A stretch of 64,000 nucleotides of DNA from Channallabes apus (Eukaryota > Chordata > Actinopteri > Siluriformes > Clariidae), in the NCBI GenBank assembly GCA_030522415.1, contig CM060104.1, positions 16,000,229 to 16,064,228 on the forward strand. Direction: 5' to 3'. Both the position numbers and the translations under genes were made by a program. The notes below the pieces were generated by a model, which saw only the letters and a program-made list of their open reading frames with translations, ran no database searches and had not been told where the DNA came from. Of this stretch, positions 10,284 through 21,266 are shown piece after piece (the first letter of the stretch is position 1; the number at the start of each line of letters is the position of its first letter).

Positions 10284-11494
10284 ATCATCGATCATGTGTA
10301 TTGTTTTGTAATGAATCGTCTTTTACAGGGAAAGCGTTAGTATTGTATATGTCCGGTTTGCAAAGTTAAAATGGTATAAATCTGAACCAGAGGCAAAAAC
10401 AGGTTTAATCCCTCACTGTCTAAAGTTTCCAAATGAAGAAGCTCGAGTTCGCTCGGCCTTTTTTCTGCATTGTCATGGACTCAGAGGGGAATGTTTTGGA
10501 GACGTCTCTGTGTGTGTCATCCTTGATTTGTTGGAGCCGAAACGGTTGCCTATTTTTGGGCCATTCGATACGCAGGTTATTACATGAAGGCATGCCTCAG
10601 AGAGCAGTAACCAGGCAACTGTGTAGCCACGGCGACAGGAGAGGGCCGAGGATCAGGAGTAATTGAAAGACTTGATGGCAGCAGGGCAAAGCTGGGCCTT
10701 TTACACAGGACGGCTGTGTGCCGAGCTACACTCACAGGAACATTGTTATGTAATGGATAGGGCTAGAAATGATATGGGATTCATAGCACCTTCACAGTAT
10801 TTCCCATGTCTTTTTGTAAAATAAATATAGTGATTTGAATTTTATAATAGTCTCATACGAAATGGGATTTGTCCAGGAAGCTGTCATGGAAATAAAGACA
10901 TAGAAGCTGTACTAGATCCTGTCTTGTTCCTCACTCTGGAAGTGTTTATTTGGATTTCAGATTGTCTGATTTGATCTATGTCTGTAAGAAAGTTAAAAAA
11001 GTGAACCAGAATACTGTATGTGTGGGCGCTTGTGTAAATGAAGCGGCCCAGACTTTCATGATAACACGCACACTTTAACAGGCTTAAACATGGCTGTCTG
11101 ACTGCAGCCTCTGTGCTCTTGTCTGATTCACTACACATGCCTGACATCTTAAAAGATCAGATCAGACTAGCCGCCTTGCTCCATCTTTCTTCATCAATCT
11201 CATTTTCTCTTGTTTCACTCGTGTCTAAATGTGACATGTCAGAAAGTGACAGCTAGATTGGAAGGACCGTGAACGCTTTCTAACGTCCACTGTTATTCTT
11301 ATTCTGTCAGTAGATGTCTCCTATTACCTTCCCAGTGTGTGTCCTGTCCTAACACATGCACTGATTTATCACAGCTCTTCATGGTTGAATGCTTTCATCT
11401 ATCCCTGCTGTAGCACTTATGAAGAAATTACTGTTTAGCTGTTGTGAAGATGCTGGATTTTATAGAAAGGCAAAGTGAAAAGGAAATAAAAGGG

Positions 11495-11880
11495 CTATGA
11501 TATAGAAGAGAAAAAAGCAACTTGTTGATGTGACTCAGAATTTTTTAATGCACATTCTGGATTTTTTCAAAACTATGAAATATCGCATATGGCATTTGGT
11601 TATTAAGTAACAACAACAGTAACTTGTTATATTACCTCTGCTGTAGAGAAGTTTACCAGCCTCAAAAATCACCAATTAACATCACCTCTGATTAGAGCCA
11701 TTATGAAGGCTTTACAGAGCATAAGTGGCAGATACATATACTGTAAATATCAGCTGTTCAAACTGTAGATTATTGAATATTTTGGGTGGCTTCACACCAT
11801 TGTAATGTAAAAGGAAATAAAAATCAGAAAAGACTATGGAATTAGAAGTTGTGTCCAAACTTTTGATGATCGTGTCGAGA
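11495..11880 (-). repeat. Degenerate short Tc1-type element
   Basis: Reverse-strand sequence starting near 11880 has the end motif AAAAGTTTGGACAC and body phrases GCCTTCATAATGGCTCTAAT and CATTACAATG. These match the layout of the element at 27290-27838. It is heavily diverged; the opposite terminus is blurred. Confidence 0.55.
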
Positions 11881-13391
11881 TTTGTAGTTTCAAAAATCTG
11901 AAAATCAGATCAGTTTATTTCCAAATTTTACTGTAATAATATAAGCATATTGTCTGCATACTTTGCTGAGTAGATATAGTTTACTACTATTTACTTCTGT
12001 CAAACTATTAAGAAAGTTCAATTTCATACAAAAATCTGTGTCCACCTGCAGCAGGAATTAAAAATTCAGATGATGTTGGTGATGTGGCCCATGATACAGC
12101 CTACTTGCAATCCAACTGCAGAGAAACGTGGTTAAATAGTCCAACACCTTCTTATGTGTAACCCTGGAGATCCAGCTGCAATAACGGCAGAATTTTGTGA
12201 ACAGTTTCTCAAACGACACCATTAAATTAGTCTGTCTTGTCTTGCTGAATTCATTCTTGGCCTTCTAAATGGGGCATAATAACATGAAGAAAAAATGCAC
12301 AATCACAATGTTTTTCTTACTTTTGATTCCTAGACGTGTCAGCTGGATAAAATAACATGGATAATTTCATGCATGTGCACAGCACTCCTTAGGGATATGT
12401 GAGTTAGTTTATTCTCTACTGAGCATGATGATAATAATTTTACCTTTCCTGTGTTGTTAACCGAAAAAGGCAAACAAAATTATGAACTATATTTCTTGAT
12501 TTTTGTATACTTTTTTTATTTTTTTTTAGTGCTGCATTCCTTTTTTCCAAGAGTGTCTCAGTGGCAATCCTTAACTTGAACATGTTTAGGCAAGTCTTTC
12601 CTGTCTTTTAATCTGTACTAGAAATCTTTGTTTTGCAGGAAGCAAAGTGTTGTGTTTTTAGCTAAGTGCTGTGTTTTCAACTTTTCTGTACATTACCTGA
12701 TGCAGCGCTGTACAAGAAAACAGTGAAGGAAAACCCTCAGTTGAAGTATTCTATCTAAAGTCTTCTCACTCACAGAATCAAGACTTTAAATGCTTGGCCA
12801 ATTTCAGATAGATGTTAACAGTAACAGAGAAATACAGGTAAAATGGGCTACAGGTCGATATTTATTTTAAGGAAAAGACTGTGGAATAGTGGTAGACAAT
12901 AATGTGACAATAAGAGCATATGGAAAAATCTGATAAAATGCATTACTGCACATTTAGTTTTTGAAATAAATGTGATAATTATTGCAGTGTGACTGTTGAC
13001 ACAGGTCTGATTTAGATGTGTATATTCAAAGCTCTTTCCAAAACAGTATCAAACTTAGTGAAGGCATGGCAAACTGTACATTTTTTTGTGCATCGGATCT
13101 ATAACAAAGCATGAATCCTTGTTGGATCGGTTTCCAAAATCAAAAACCCTGACCGTAAGGTCTTCAATACAAAACAGCCAGATGGTTGTCAGTCTCCAGA
13201 AGTCAGGTAATGGAAATAAAAACACACAAGCAGTTAAAAATGTAATTAAGAACAACCAGAAGCATGGATTAGGGTGAGGGAGCCAACTGTGGTCCCAAAT
13301 ATCACAGTCTATTGCTTTAATAGAGAAATTGCTCTACAAACTGTACAACACCATATTAAATTATTATATATTTTTCATTTATATATATATA

Positions 13392-14410
13392 CAAACCGGA
13401 TTCCAAAAAAGTTGGGACACTAAACAAATTGTGAATAAAAACTGAATGCAATGATGTGGAGATGGCAAATGTCAATATTTTATTCAGAATAGAACATAGA
13501 TGACAGATCAAAAGTGTAATCCGAGACAATGTATCATTTTAAAGGAAAAATATGTTGATTCCAAATTTCACGGTGTCAACAAATCTCAAAAAAGTTGGGA
13601 CAAGGCCATTTTCACCACTGTGTGGCATCTCCCCTTCTTCTTACAACACTCAACAGACGTCTGGGGACCGAGGAGACCAGTTTCTCAAGTTTAGAAATAG
13701 GAATGCTTTGCACTGTAGAGTTTCAGCTGGCAACGGCGGATGGCACGGTGGATTGTGTTCACTGACAATGGTTTCTGGAAGTATTCCTGAGCCCATTCTG
13801 TGATTTCCTTTACAGTAGCATTCCTGTTTGTGGTGCAGTGTCGTTTAAGGGCCGGAGATCACGGGCATCCAGTATGGTTTTACGCCCTTGACCCTTACGC
13901 ACAGAGATTGTTCCAGATTCTCTGAATCTTCGGGTGATCTTATGCACAGTTGATGATGATAACTGCAAAGTCTTTGCAATTTTTCGCTGGGTAACACCTT
14001 TCTGATATTGCTCCACTATCTTTCTGCGCAACATTGTGGGAATTGGTGATCCTCTACCCATCTTGGCTTCTGAGAGACACTGCCACTCTGAGAAGCTCTT
14101 TTTATACCCGATCATGTTGCCAATTAACGTAATTACTGTTAATTGGTCTTCCAGCTCTTCCTTATGCTCAAATTTACTTTTTCCAGCCTCTTATTGCTAC
14201 TTGTCCCAACTTTTTTGGGATTTGTTGACACCGTGAAATTTGGAATCAACATATTTTTCCTTTAAAATGATACATTTTCTCGAATTAAACTTTTGATCTG
14301 TCATCTATGTTCTATTCTGAATAAAATATTGACATTTGCCATCTCCACATCATTGCATTCAGTTTTTATTCACAATTTGTTTAGTGTCCCAACTTTTTTG
14401 GAATCCGGTT

Positions 14411-14412
<2 letters not shown>
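13392..14412 (-). mobile_element. Internally deleted Tc1-like element (1.02 kb)
   Basis: Long inverted ends (CAAACCGGATTCCAAAAAAG at the left and its complement at the right) extend for more than 120 bases, with TA-rich repeats outside them. The reverse strand keeps the transposase N-terminal DNA-binding part and the last 26 codons, but the catalytic core is absent. A second inner repeat (TGTTGATTCCAAATTTCACG) is also shared by both ends. It is a non-autonomous derivative. Confidence 0.9.
13615..14058 (-). pseudogene. Tc1-like transposase lacking its catalytic core
   Basis: From the ATG at 14058 it reads MGRGSPIPTMLRRKIVEQYQ, QKGVTQRKIAKTLQLSSSTV and FRESGTISVRKGQGRK, a paired-type helix-turn-helix. 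A one-base deletion near 13853 shifts the frame; the next frame continues NATVKEITEWAQEYFQKPLS and RAIRRCQLKLYSAKHSYF. It then jumps near 13695 directly to the C-terminal LEKLVSSVPRRLLSVVRRRG-DATQW and a stop. All DDE catalytic segments are missing. Confidence 0.85.

Positions 14413-14443
<31 letters not shown>
14413..14443. repeat. (TA)n microsatellite
   Basis: A TA run directly at the right end of the Tc1-like element. A shorter TA run lies at its left end, so the element probably inserted into a TA array. Confidence 0.9.
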
Positions 14444-14446
<3 letters not shown>

Positions 14447-15068
14447 GCGCCAACAATTCTGCAGCTGACTGGATCTTTAAAATGATGCCCCTTGGAGCTA
14501 TTGCAAAGGATCATTAAGTAGTAATGTGTTTGAGCACAACTCTGATTTGAGCATCATAGCTTGCTGTCTAAACATAGAACCGCTCATCTCACACTTAGTT
14601 TCACTCCTCATGCATTTTGCTGTGCACTGATTATTCTGTCCAACCTCTTCTCTTCTTTGTTGAAAAGTGTATCCTGTGCAGCAGTATGTTTTCTTCTAGT
14701 TCTGTACAACAGCTATAGTATAAGATGTCTCTTGATTTAACAGCATTTATTGGTTCACTAACAGTGATAAAAATAGGAGAAATAACATATGACATAACAT
14801 TATTTGCAGGATTGTTAGATCAGTTTAATATACTGTATAGCTATTATCCTGGCAGTAAGAGTGTTTTTATTATAAAAAGAATGTAGAAACAAATGGCACA
14901 ATACAGGCATCAAGCATGGCAGCAAGCCGTAATTTCCAAAATGTTATGATTCAGTGATTCAGACAGTTTAACAAAGCTCTATACATGAGTACTCTCAAAT
15001 ACAGTATTATATCATTCAGAATTATAGGGCTGGTCCAGTGTTAGAAATGTGATATTTGGACTCAGAAC

Positions 15069-15657
15069 CACTGGCGGCTGCTCTAAGACTACAATGGAAG
15101 CTCCGCTTCCTCTACTATGTCAGTAAATAAGTGCTCATATATGCACTGTCGTATTTATATTGGTTTTAATAAAAGTGCGCTAGAACGCGTTCAACTTCAT
15201 GACTAGCTCGTTCAGAATCAGGTATTTATTGTAGATTGTTTGACGTGACTATCTTGTCATACATTGCCGTGCCGCACAGCGCATTAAACCCTCCCCCTGA
15301 AGCCCAGCTTCACTGGAGCTCTATGGGCGAAGCACAGAGTAGCTTTTTTCACTGCAGAAAAGCTGGACGGTAATTGGATAAATGCACCAAAATTGTCACT
15401 TCCAGGGAAGCTGAGCCTCTCTGGGAGTGAATGGAGCAGTGGGCGGGACAGGACGCTGAGTTGCTGCATGATGATTGGAGGAGCTGTTTAACCCCTTTTT
15501 TGATTGACAGCATGTCTTAAGTATACAGAGATTCGAGTTCAGTCCCATGCGGTGATTTTTTTTTATTTTATTTTGAAAAATGTAATTATAATAAAAAATT
15601 TTATGATGAAGGCCTAATATGAGCTTCCCCTGTTTCAAAAGCTAGCAGCCTCCACTG
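15069..15657. mobile_element. hAT-type MITE with perfect 8-bp TSD
   Basis: The left end CACTGGCGGCTGCT and the reversed right end CAGTGGAGGCTGCT are imperfect terminal inverted repeats, continuing to a shared GGAAGCT. The 8-base sequence CTCAGAAC stands on both sides (15061-15068 and 15658-15665). Terminal CAGTG-type ends plus an 8-bp duplication are the hAT signature. No transposase frame is present, so it is non-autonomous. Confidence 0.85.
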
Positions 15658-15718
15658 CTCAGAACATTACAACTTAGTATACAGTAAGTGAATTAATTTC
15701 ACTTTTTAAAAAAAAATT

Positions 15719-15752
15719 TAAGTGTGTCCAAACTTTCGAGTGGTAGTGTCCA
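15719..15752. repeat. Tc1-type terminal fragment
   Basis: AAGTGTGTCCAAACTTTCGA followed by GTGGTAGTGTCC resembles the terminus of the fish Tc1 group also seen at 11880 and 27290. It is a single end, probably a relic. Confidence 0.45.
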
Positions 15753-18160
15753 TCCTGAAAATATACAGCATTTCTGTTGGTATTATGGATTTGAAATAAA
15801 ATGGACAAAGTGCAGGTGTCAATTTTAAAGACATCTACAGAAAGCATTACAGCTGTACCTTTACAAAAAAGTGTAGATTTAAAAATGTTTGTTTTTTGAA
15901 AATTATTTTGAAAATCTTTAGTGTTCTGGATGTGACATTTTCAGGTTATGGATGTGGCTTGTCTGAATCAGTCCTAACTGTATTAAAAAACATGCCTGAA
16001 TACTGAATAGTAACTAGAAAATTATTAAATCAGTAATTATTGCTGACATTCCTTCTAGCCCTTTTCTCTCTCTTTCATTTCCTCTGTTTTTTTTGTATCA
16101 TTTTTGTTCTTTTTTTGTGCTTTTGTATGTTCAGCATTAGTTTACATGTTTAATATAAGTGAAAGTTTAGTCAGTAGAAGCTGATGTAGCCAAGCTGGTG
16201 TTGCCCATTATCTTTAGTGTATCCGTACAGATTGATAAAAGCCCTATAAATTATGCCTGCATTTTTCCCCCATGGTAAGGTTGGAAATTCCCTGCAAGTT
16301 TTTACAACTTTCAGTTTCATAACTGACTGTTTTTTAATCACATGATTTATTGAATTGAGATTTCAGGAGCACATGATGGTAAGTACCCGAATCATTGGTG
16401 CAAACAGTTAAGTCCAATGTGCAGCGTTCCAAACACTTGGCGTGTAATGTACATAGCAGTAAATCTCAGTCAGCGTGAGGTTTGCTCTTTTGATGGTTAG
16501 ACGGTATAGGATATGATAAGCGTTATTTTAGCTGATTATGTTGTCCCGAGGCCCTCTTGGCTTTGTAGCGTAGCTCGCCCTGTGCTTCCTCATTTTCAAG
16601 AAATGGAAATGCATGCAGTTGGCTTGAATACATACACAGTCCCCCACAGAATCGCTGAAAACCTATCACACGCACCCAACATGAAAAAATTTGCCTTTGT
16701 TTCTTAAGTGGGAACGGTTTGTTTTTGATTAATGTGAAACTGACGCTTAAGGCTTTTACACAGACAGCAGCATTGTGTAGTTTTTTTTTCTTCTTCACTT
16801 TGGAGGAGTTTAGACTAAACCTTTGTGACAAGATCTATTTGATTGCCATTTCTCAACTTTTCTCTATTTTACCTTCCACCTGAATTATCTCACTTTGTGA
16901 GATAATTCTGAGTGACCTTTCCACCTGCATAATTTATATTATAAAGTCAGCTTTTCCCATCAGATTGCTTTAAAAGAAATGGAATGAATTCATTCAGATA
17001 TCTTTGCATGTACACAGAGGCTGTGACCTTAGTGCCACACAAACATATTTCAATACTGTAAGTCCCCAATTTCTTAGCTTTTTTTATAGAGCATGCCTGG
17101 CACTGAGAGGCTGTCATTTTCTTGTTCATTTTCAAATCCCATCTTCTCATGATTCAAGTCAGTCTCAAAAAACATGTGCTGGTCTTCGGTGGGAGTCAGT
17201 GATTGACTTCAGATACTGAAATGTATTTCCTAGTGTAGAGACTAAAATAAAATAAGTTGATGGAGTGTGAATACAACAGTGATGGGAGACCATATTTTTT
17301 GGCAGCACTGTGTCACTTTATTAGGTTATACTGTACATAGGAAAAAATAATGGCATATTTATTTTATTTTACTTGATTTATCCAGAAGGAAATTAAAGAG
17401 CTACTGCATGGGTTGCTAATCACGTCTGAGCCTGGATGTAGAACAATGTACTGATTAATTATTATTATTGGTGAATTACACTGATTTTGTTCTGGTCCGA
17501 TACCACTTTCACCTGCATGCTGCTGTGATTGATATCCGAGAGAAAGTACCGCCACCACTTCTTGTACACTTATAGTACAGTTGAGTAGTTTGTACTGTAA
17601 TTTAGAATTTCTTTTTTTTTTTCACATAAAGTAGATTCTGTTCTACTTTTTAGAGGTTAGATTATTGGTATCTATTGACTGAATATATAACACAGTGAGA
17701 AACTTCATATAGTGAAACTCATTTCAAATAGATAAATATTTAAAATTAAAATAGAAATTAAACTTCTAAACAAAATTTCAGTTCTTAAGGTGAAGTTTCC
17801 AGGGTTAGTATATGAACTGTCATATCGTGTGTAGTTTTATGTTATGATCCATTAAGGGGTCACAAAAAAACTGATGTGGCTGGAAAGATTCAAAACCTCA
17901 TCCAGCGTGGACATACTGTATATGTACTCTACTGGAAATATGTTTCCTCTTTGTAGCTATTGTGAAAATTACTATTAGCATTATTTCCTTTTAAACTACT
18001 TAATAAGCTGAAGTAGATCGTGGAATGCGGATTATAATATAGACAGTTTAGACAGTATACACAAATGCATCACCTATGATTTGTGTGTATAAATGTATTA
18101 ATGTGATTGAGAACATTTAACTGAATGAAAATATGTTTCTTGCTCTATTCTGTATTGCAG

Positions 18161-18277
18161 CATGTCCTCCTGGCCTTCAAGTTCATCCTAGCCTTCATTA
18201 TTCCAGATGTGCCCAAGCACATTCAGATCAAACTGGCCAAGCTAGAGTTTGAGTCTCTGGAAGCTCTGAAGAAAAAG
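18161..18277 (+). CDS. ANO10: ANO10 coding exon (117 nt)
   Basis: The acceptor is TGTATTGCAG and the donor is GTAAGC. The exon is 39 codons in phase 0. It completes the last membrane helix ([19 protein letters not shown]) and encodes the amphipathic cytosolic tail [20 protein letters not shown]. It is the last strongly conserved part of the protein; what follows depends on which downstream exon is joined. Confidence 0.95.
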
Positions 18278-18945
18278 GTAAGCACTTATTTATGTGTGTG
18301 CGTGTGTACTGTAGTCTTTAGCATGGTATAATCTCCAGGTAGCTCGGAAATCTCGGATGATCCCTCCAGGGTATATATTAACATACACGTTGATGACACG
18401 CTGTCAGTGTCCGTAAAGCACATGTGCTGCAGCCAAGAAGAGAAGCAGAAAATCACCAACTGATCCATAGAGAACATGCATACTCAAGCTCACAACTGAC
18501 ATTTCAGTGTGTGTGCGCTTGTGTAAATGTTTGATTAATGCGCCTTGGCTGATGTTTATCACCTTGAATAGAGAAGTAGGTGCACATGAGCATTCATGTG
18601 TGCATGTGCACTGGCTCATGTTCGTAAACATATAAAGTTCAGATCGTTTCTAGGAGCATGATTTATTTTCCATTGTGGAAAAATGCCTCCTGTACGGTCA
18701 CTTCATGGAACTGGATTCACAGCACCCAGGAAACACTGAATTCATATGACCCAGGAAATTCACAAGACTGATAATACAATAATACCGAGTAAAACATGCA
18801 CAGCTTGTTTGTATAACTTATCATTGTAATGTGAATAATATTTGGGATAAAAAGAAGTTTCATATATTCTGTTATGTAACTCAATGCTCGGTGTACTCGG
18901 TACACTTACTGCTCATTTCACCTGTCTCCCTTTGGTTTTGTGCAG

Positions 18946-18959
18946 CAAGCACTTGCTCG
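18946..18959 (+). CDS. ANO10: Possible 14-nt alternative ANO10 microexon
   Basis: A strong acceptor (CCTGTCTCCCTTTGGTTTTG then TGCAG) is followed only 14 nt later by a perfect donor core, GTAAGT. Because 14 is not a multiple of three, inclusion would shift the last exon's frame. The tail would become QALAR plus about 17 residues, ending at a TAA at 26012-26014 instead of 25999-26001. Both frames stop within 15 nt of each other, so either is viable. There is no transcript evidence; it could be chance splice-like sequence. Confidence 0.35.
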
Positions 18960-20430
18960 GTAAGTCTGTTTTTGGCGGCTGCATAGTGCTTGACAGCATA
19001 TGACATGAACAGCTGCCAAACCCTAATCTCTACTGTAGGCGCTTTCAGTAACAGGAGATATGTGGTGCTGTGGTCGTTTGCCTACAGGCATGATGTAGGT
19101 GCTGAAACACATACTGTAATGCAGTTACTGACTGTAAGGTTTGTAACAAAATGTCTTACTACTAATATTAATAAGCAATCACACACTCCTGGCTTAAAAA
19201 AAAGTTGGAAGATATGTGGTTGGAAAAATAAATTATGAATGTAGGTCACTCGAACATTGGTGAAGTAAAAAAGAAAATCAACAGTGAACACCATTGCTCT
19301 GTTAAATAGTGAAAGTAAAAGCATTTGCATACTCAAAGGTAATGGAATGAAAGGGAATGCTTTTGTTTTTCTTTTGGCCAGGCAGTGTACTGTATGTCAG
19401 TAAAACATCTTAATCATGAGAGGCCTAAATGATCATAACACAGTTTAAACTTATTATTATAATGGTGGGAGGGTCGTCATCATCATCATCATAGTGGAAA
19501 ACTTGGACTTGTATTCTTAGTAGTGTAGTTGATCACGTATTGCGTTTGGTATTATTTCTTGTACCTGTAATATTCTCCCAGTAACCGCCGGTGATAATCT
19601 CACATGCAGTTCTGTTTAGCTTCTCTCTCCGTAACATTAAGTTCTCTTGGATGGACAGATGTGCTGTTGATCTACCCAGTTTGAACCCTGATAAACGAAT
19701 ATCCGTCTCTGGATCAGCACTGTGACATGATTACATCAGGGGAAAAATGGAAAGCGGAACATAAACAGCACGAAGATCTGACGCAGTAGTCGAGGCGCTC
19801 AGCTGAGAGATGGTGGTGTAAACACAAACAAAAAGAAATAGCTTTCTCAAGCAGAAAGAAAGAAAGAAAGGTGTGACTACTGTGGAAAGCACTCTGTCTG
19901 AGCTTCATGTGACTAACATTTGTTTGAATTTACTCAGAGTAGCAGGTTGTAAACTACTTATTGAACATATTGATTATGTTTCAGGATGATGGAGAATGTG
20001 ATATCTCTACATTTCCCTTTTGCTCTCCTTTTTTTTTTCAAAAACTCTGGGTCCGGCTCTGCTTTTTCGGTTGCTTTATCACAGTGACATGAGCTCATCG
20101 TTTAAGCCGAGTCGACTGCGATCATTTAAAGTGCAAACTTCACAGAACTGCAAACTCTTGGCTTTGGCCACTAGAAGGAGAGAGTGTGTGTGTGTGTGTT
20201 GAATCACTCTGCAATATTTGATTGACCTTAATTGGAGTTAGTCACTGTGGACTGAAGGTTCAGTCAGGGAGGGAGTGTGTGGTGCACTGATTCGATATTA
20301 TTAGTGCTGAGCTGGTACCGTATTATGTGCTTTAGCATTTTCATTGCTGTAAAGTAGCAGCATGTGGCTATTGAGTCCAGCTGTTTTCCATGTGTTCAGC
20401 AGCTTGTAAGCCTGTAGACGGCTATCTGCA

Positions 20431-20445
20431 GGGGGGGGGGGGGGG
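20431..20445. repeat. poly-G run (15)
   Basis: Fifteen consecutive G residues in an intron, a G-quadruplex-prone tract. No further feature is attached. Confidence 0.9.
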
Positions 20446-20758
20446 ACAGGTCGTCTGGAGTCAAAGGGAAGGCTGGAAATAGCAAACACTCACAGAAGCA
20501 GTGGAAATCCCCTGTTCACAGCCAGCACTGGAAAATAACCTGCGACTTGGAGGTGAGCTCCAGGACAAAGCCGTGTTAGGCAGCGCTAGCATTCTCAATC
20601 TGGGGCTTAAGTTACAGCACATGCTAATACACTGTGTTTTTCCTACAATTCTGCGGTTTTCCTTTAGAAGCCCTAGTGTAGATAGTTAGTGATATAAGTT
20701 GGTAATATAAATCACCACACCGGCTTTATAGACCACAGCCTCAGTGTGTAACATGACA

Positions 20759-20762
<4 letters not shown>

Positions 20763-20792
<30 letters not shown>
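20763..20792. repeat. (TC)n microsatellite
   Basis: A perfect TC run of about 30 bases. Confidence 0.95.
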
Positions 20793-20796
<4 letters not shown>

Positions 20797-21221
20797 AGTT
20801 CCATGTCCTCGTATTAAATTGCTCTTTATGGCAGATGAACAGAAATAGAAAGCAGACATTTCTTGAGCATCCTACACACTCATCATGCCCACGCCCATTG
20901 CTCTACATGTAAAAATTTTACTTCAAGCACAAGTTAGTCAAAATGAATGAGCTGTACAGTATTTGCATGTGCCTGTAACTCCAATTTAAAGAAAAATCTA
21001 GCCGTCTAGTGCCGTGATTAATCTGTATAAATGGGGACACCATTATTTTTAGTGTTTTAGAAAACATAGTAGAAAGTAAAAAGTGTTATTTACTTTTTTT
21101 AATATCTCATAATGCATCCTAATACACGGTGCCCCAAATGTCTCCATGCATAGGGGAAGCACTTTTTAGCAAAAATATAACTATTTGCAAAATATTCTCT
21201 ACATGATTGACTATTCTTTTG

Positions 21222-21222
<1 letters not shown>

Positions 21223-21264
<42 letters not shown>
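21223..21264. repeat. (AC)n microsatellite
   Basis: A perfect AC run of about 42 bases. The Cys-Val frame across it is an artefact. Confidence 0.95.

Positions 21265-21266
<2 letters not shown>

Larger units (their letters stand above)
5758..18160 (+). other. ANO10: ANO10 12.4 kb intron
   Basis: This intron lies between secure coding exons. It holds an L2-type LINE remnant, two SINEs, several Tc1-type remnants, a hAT MITE and microsatellites, listed separately. I see no recognisable gene or RNA in the rest, notably 8175-9890, 10296-11490, 11890-13390, 14445-15060 and 15760-18120, apart from simple repeats and AT-rich sequence. Confidence 0.85.

Noticed and set aside
10433..10666. 77-codon frame in a GC-richer patch
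   Set aside because: No similarity to a known family and no convincing flanking splice sites; at most a conserved noncoding patch.
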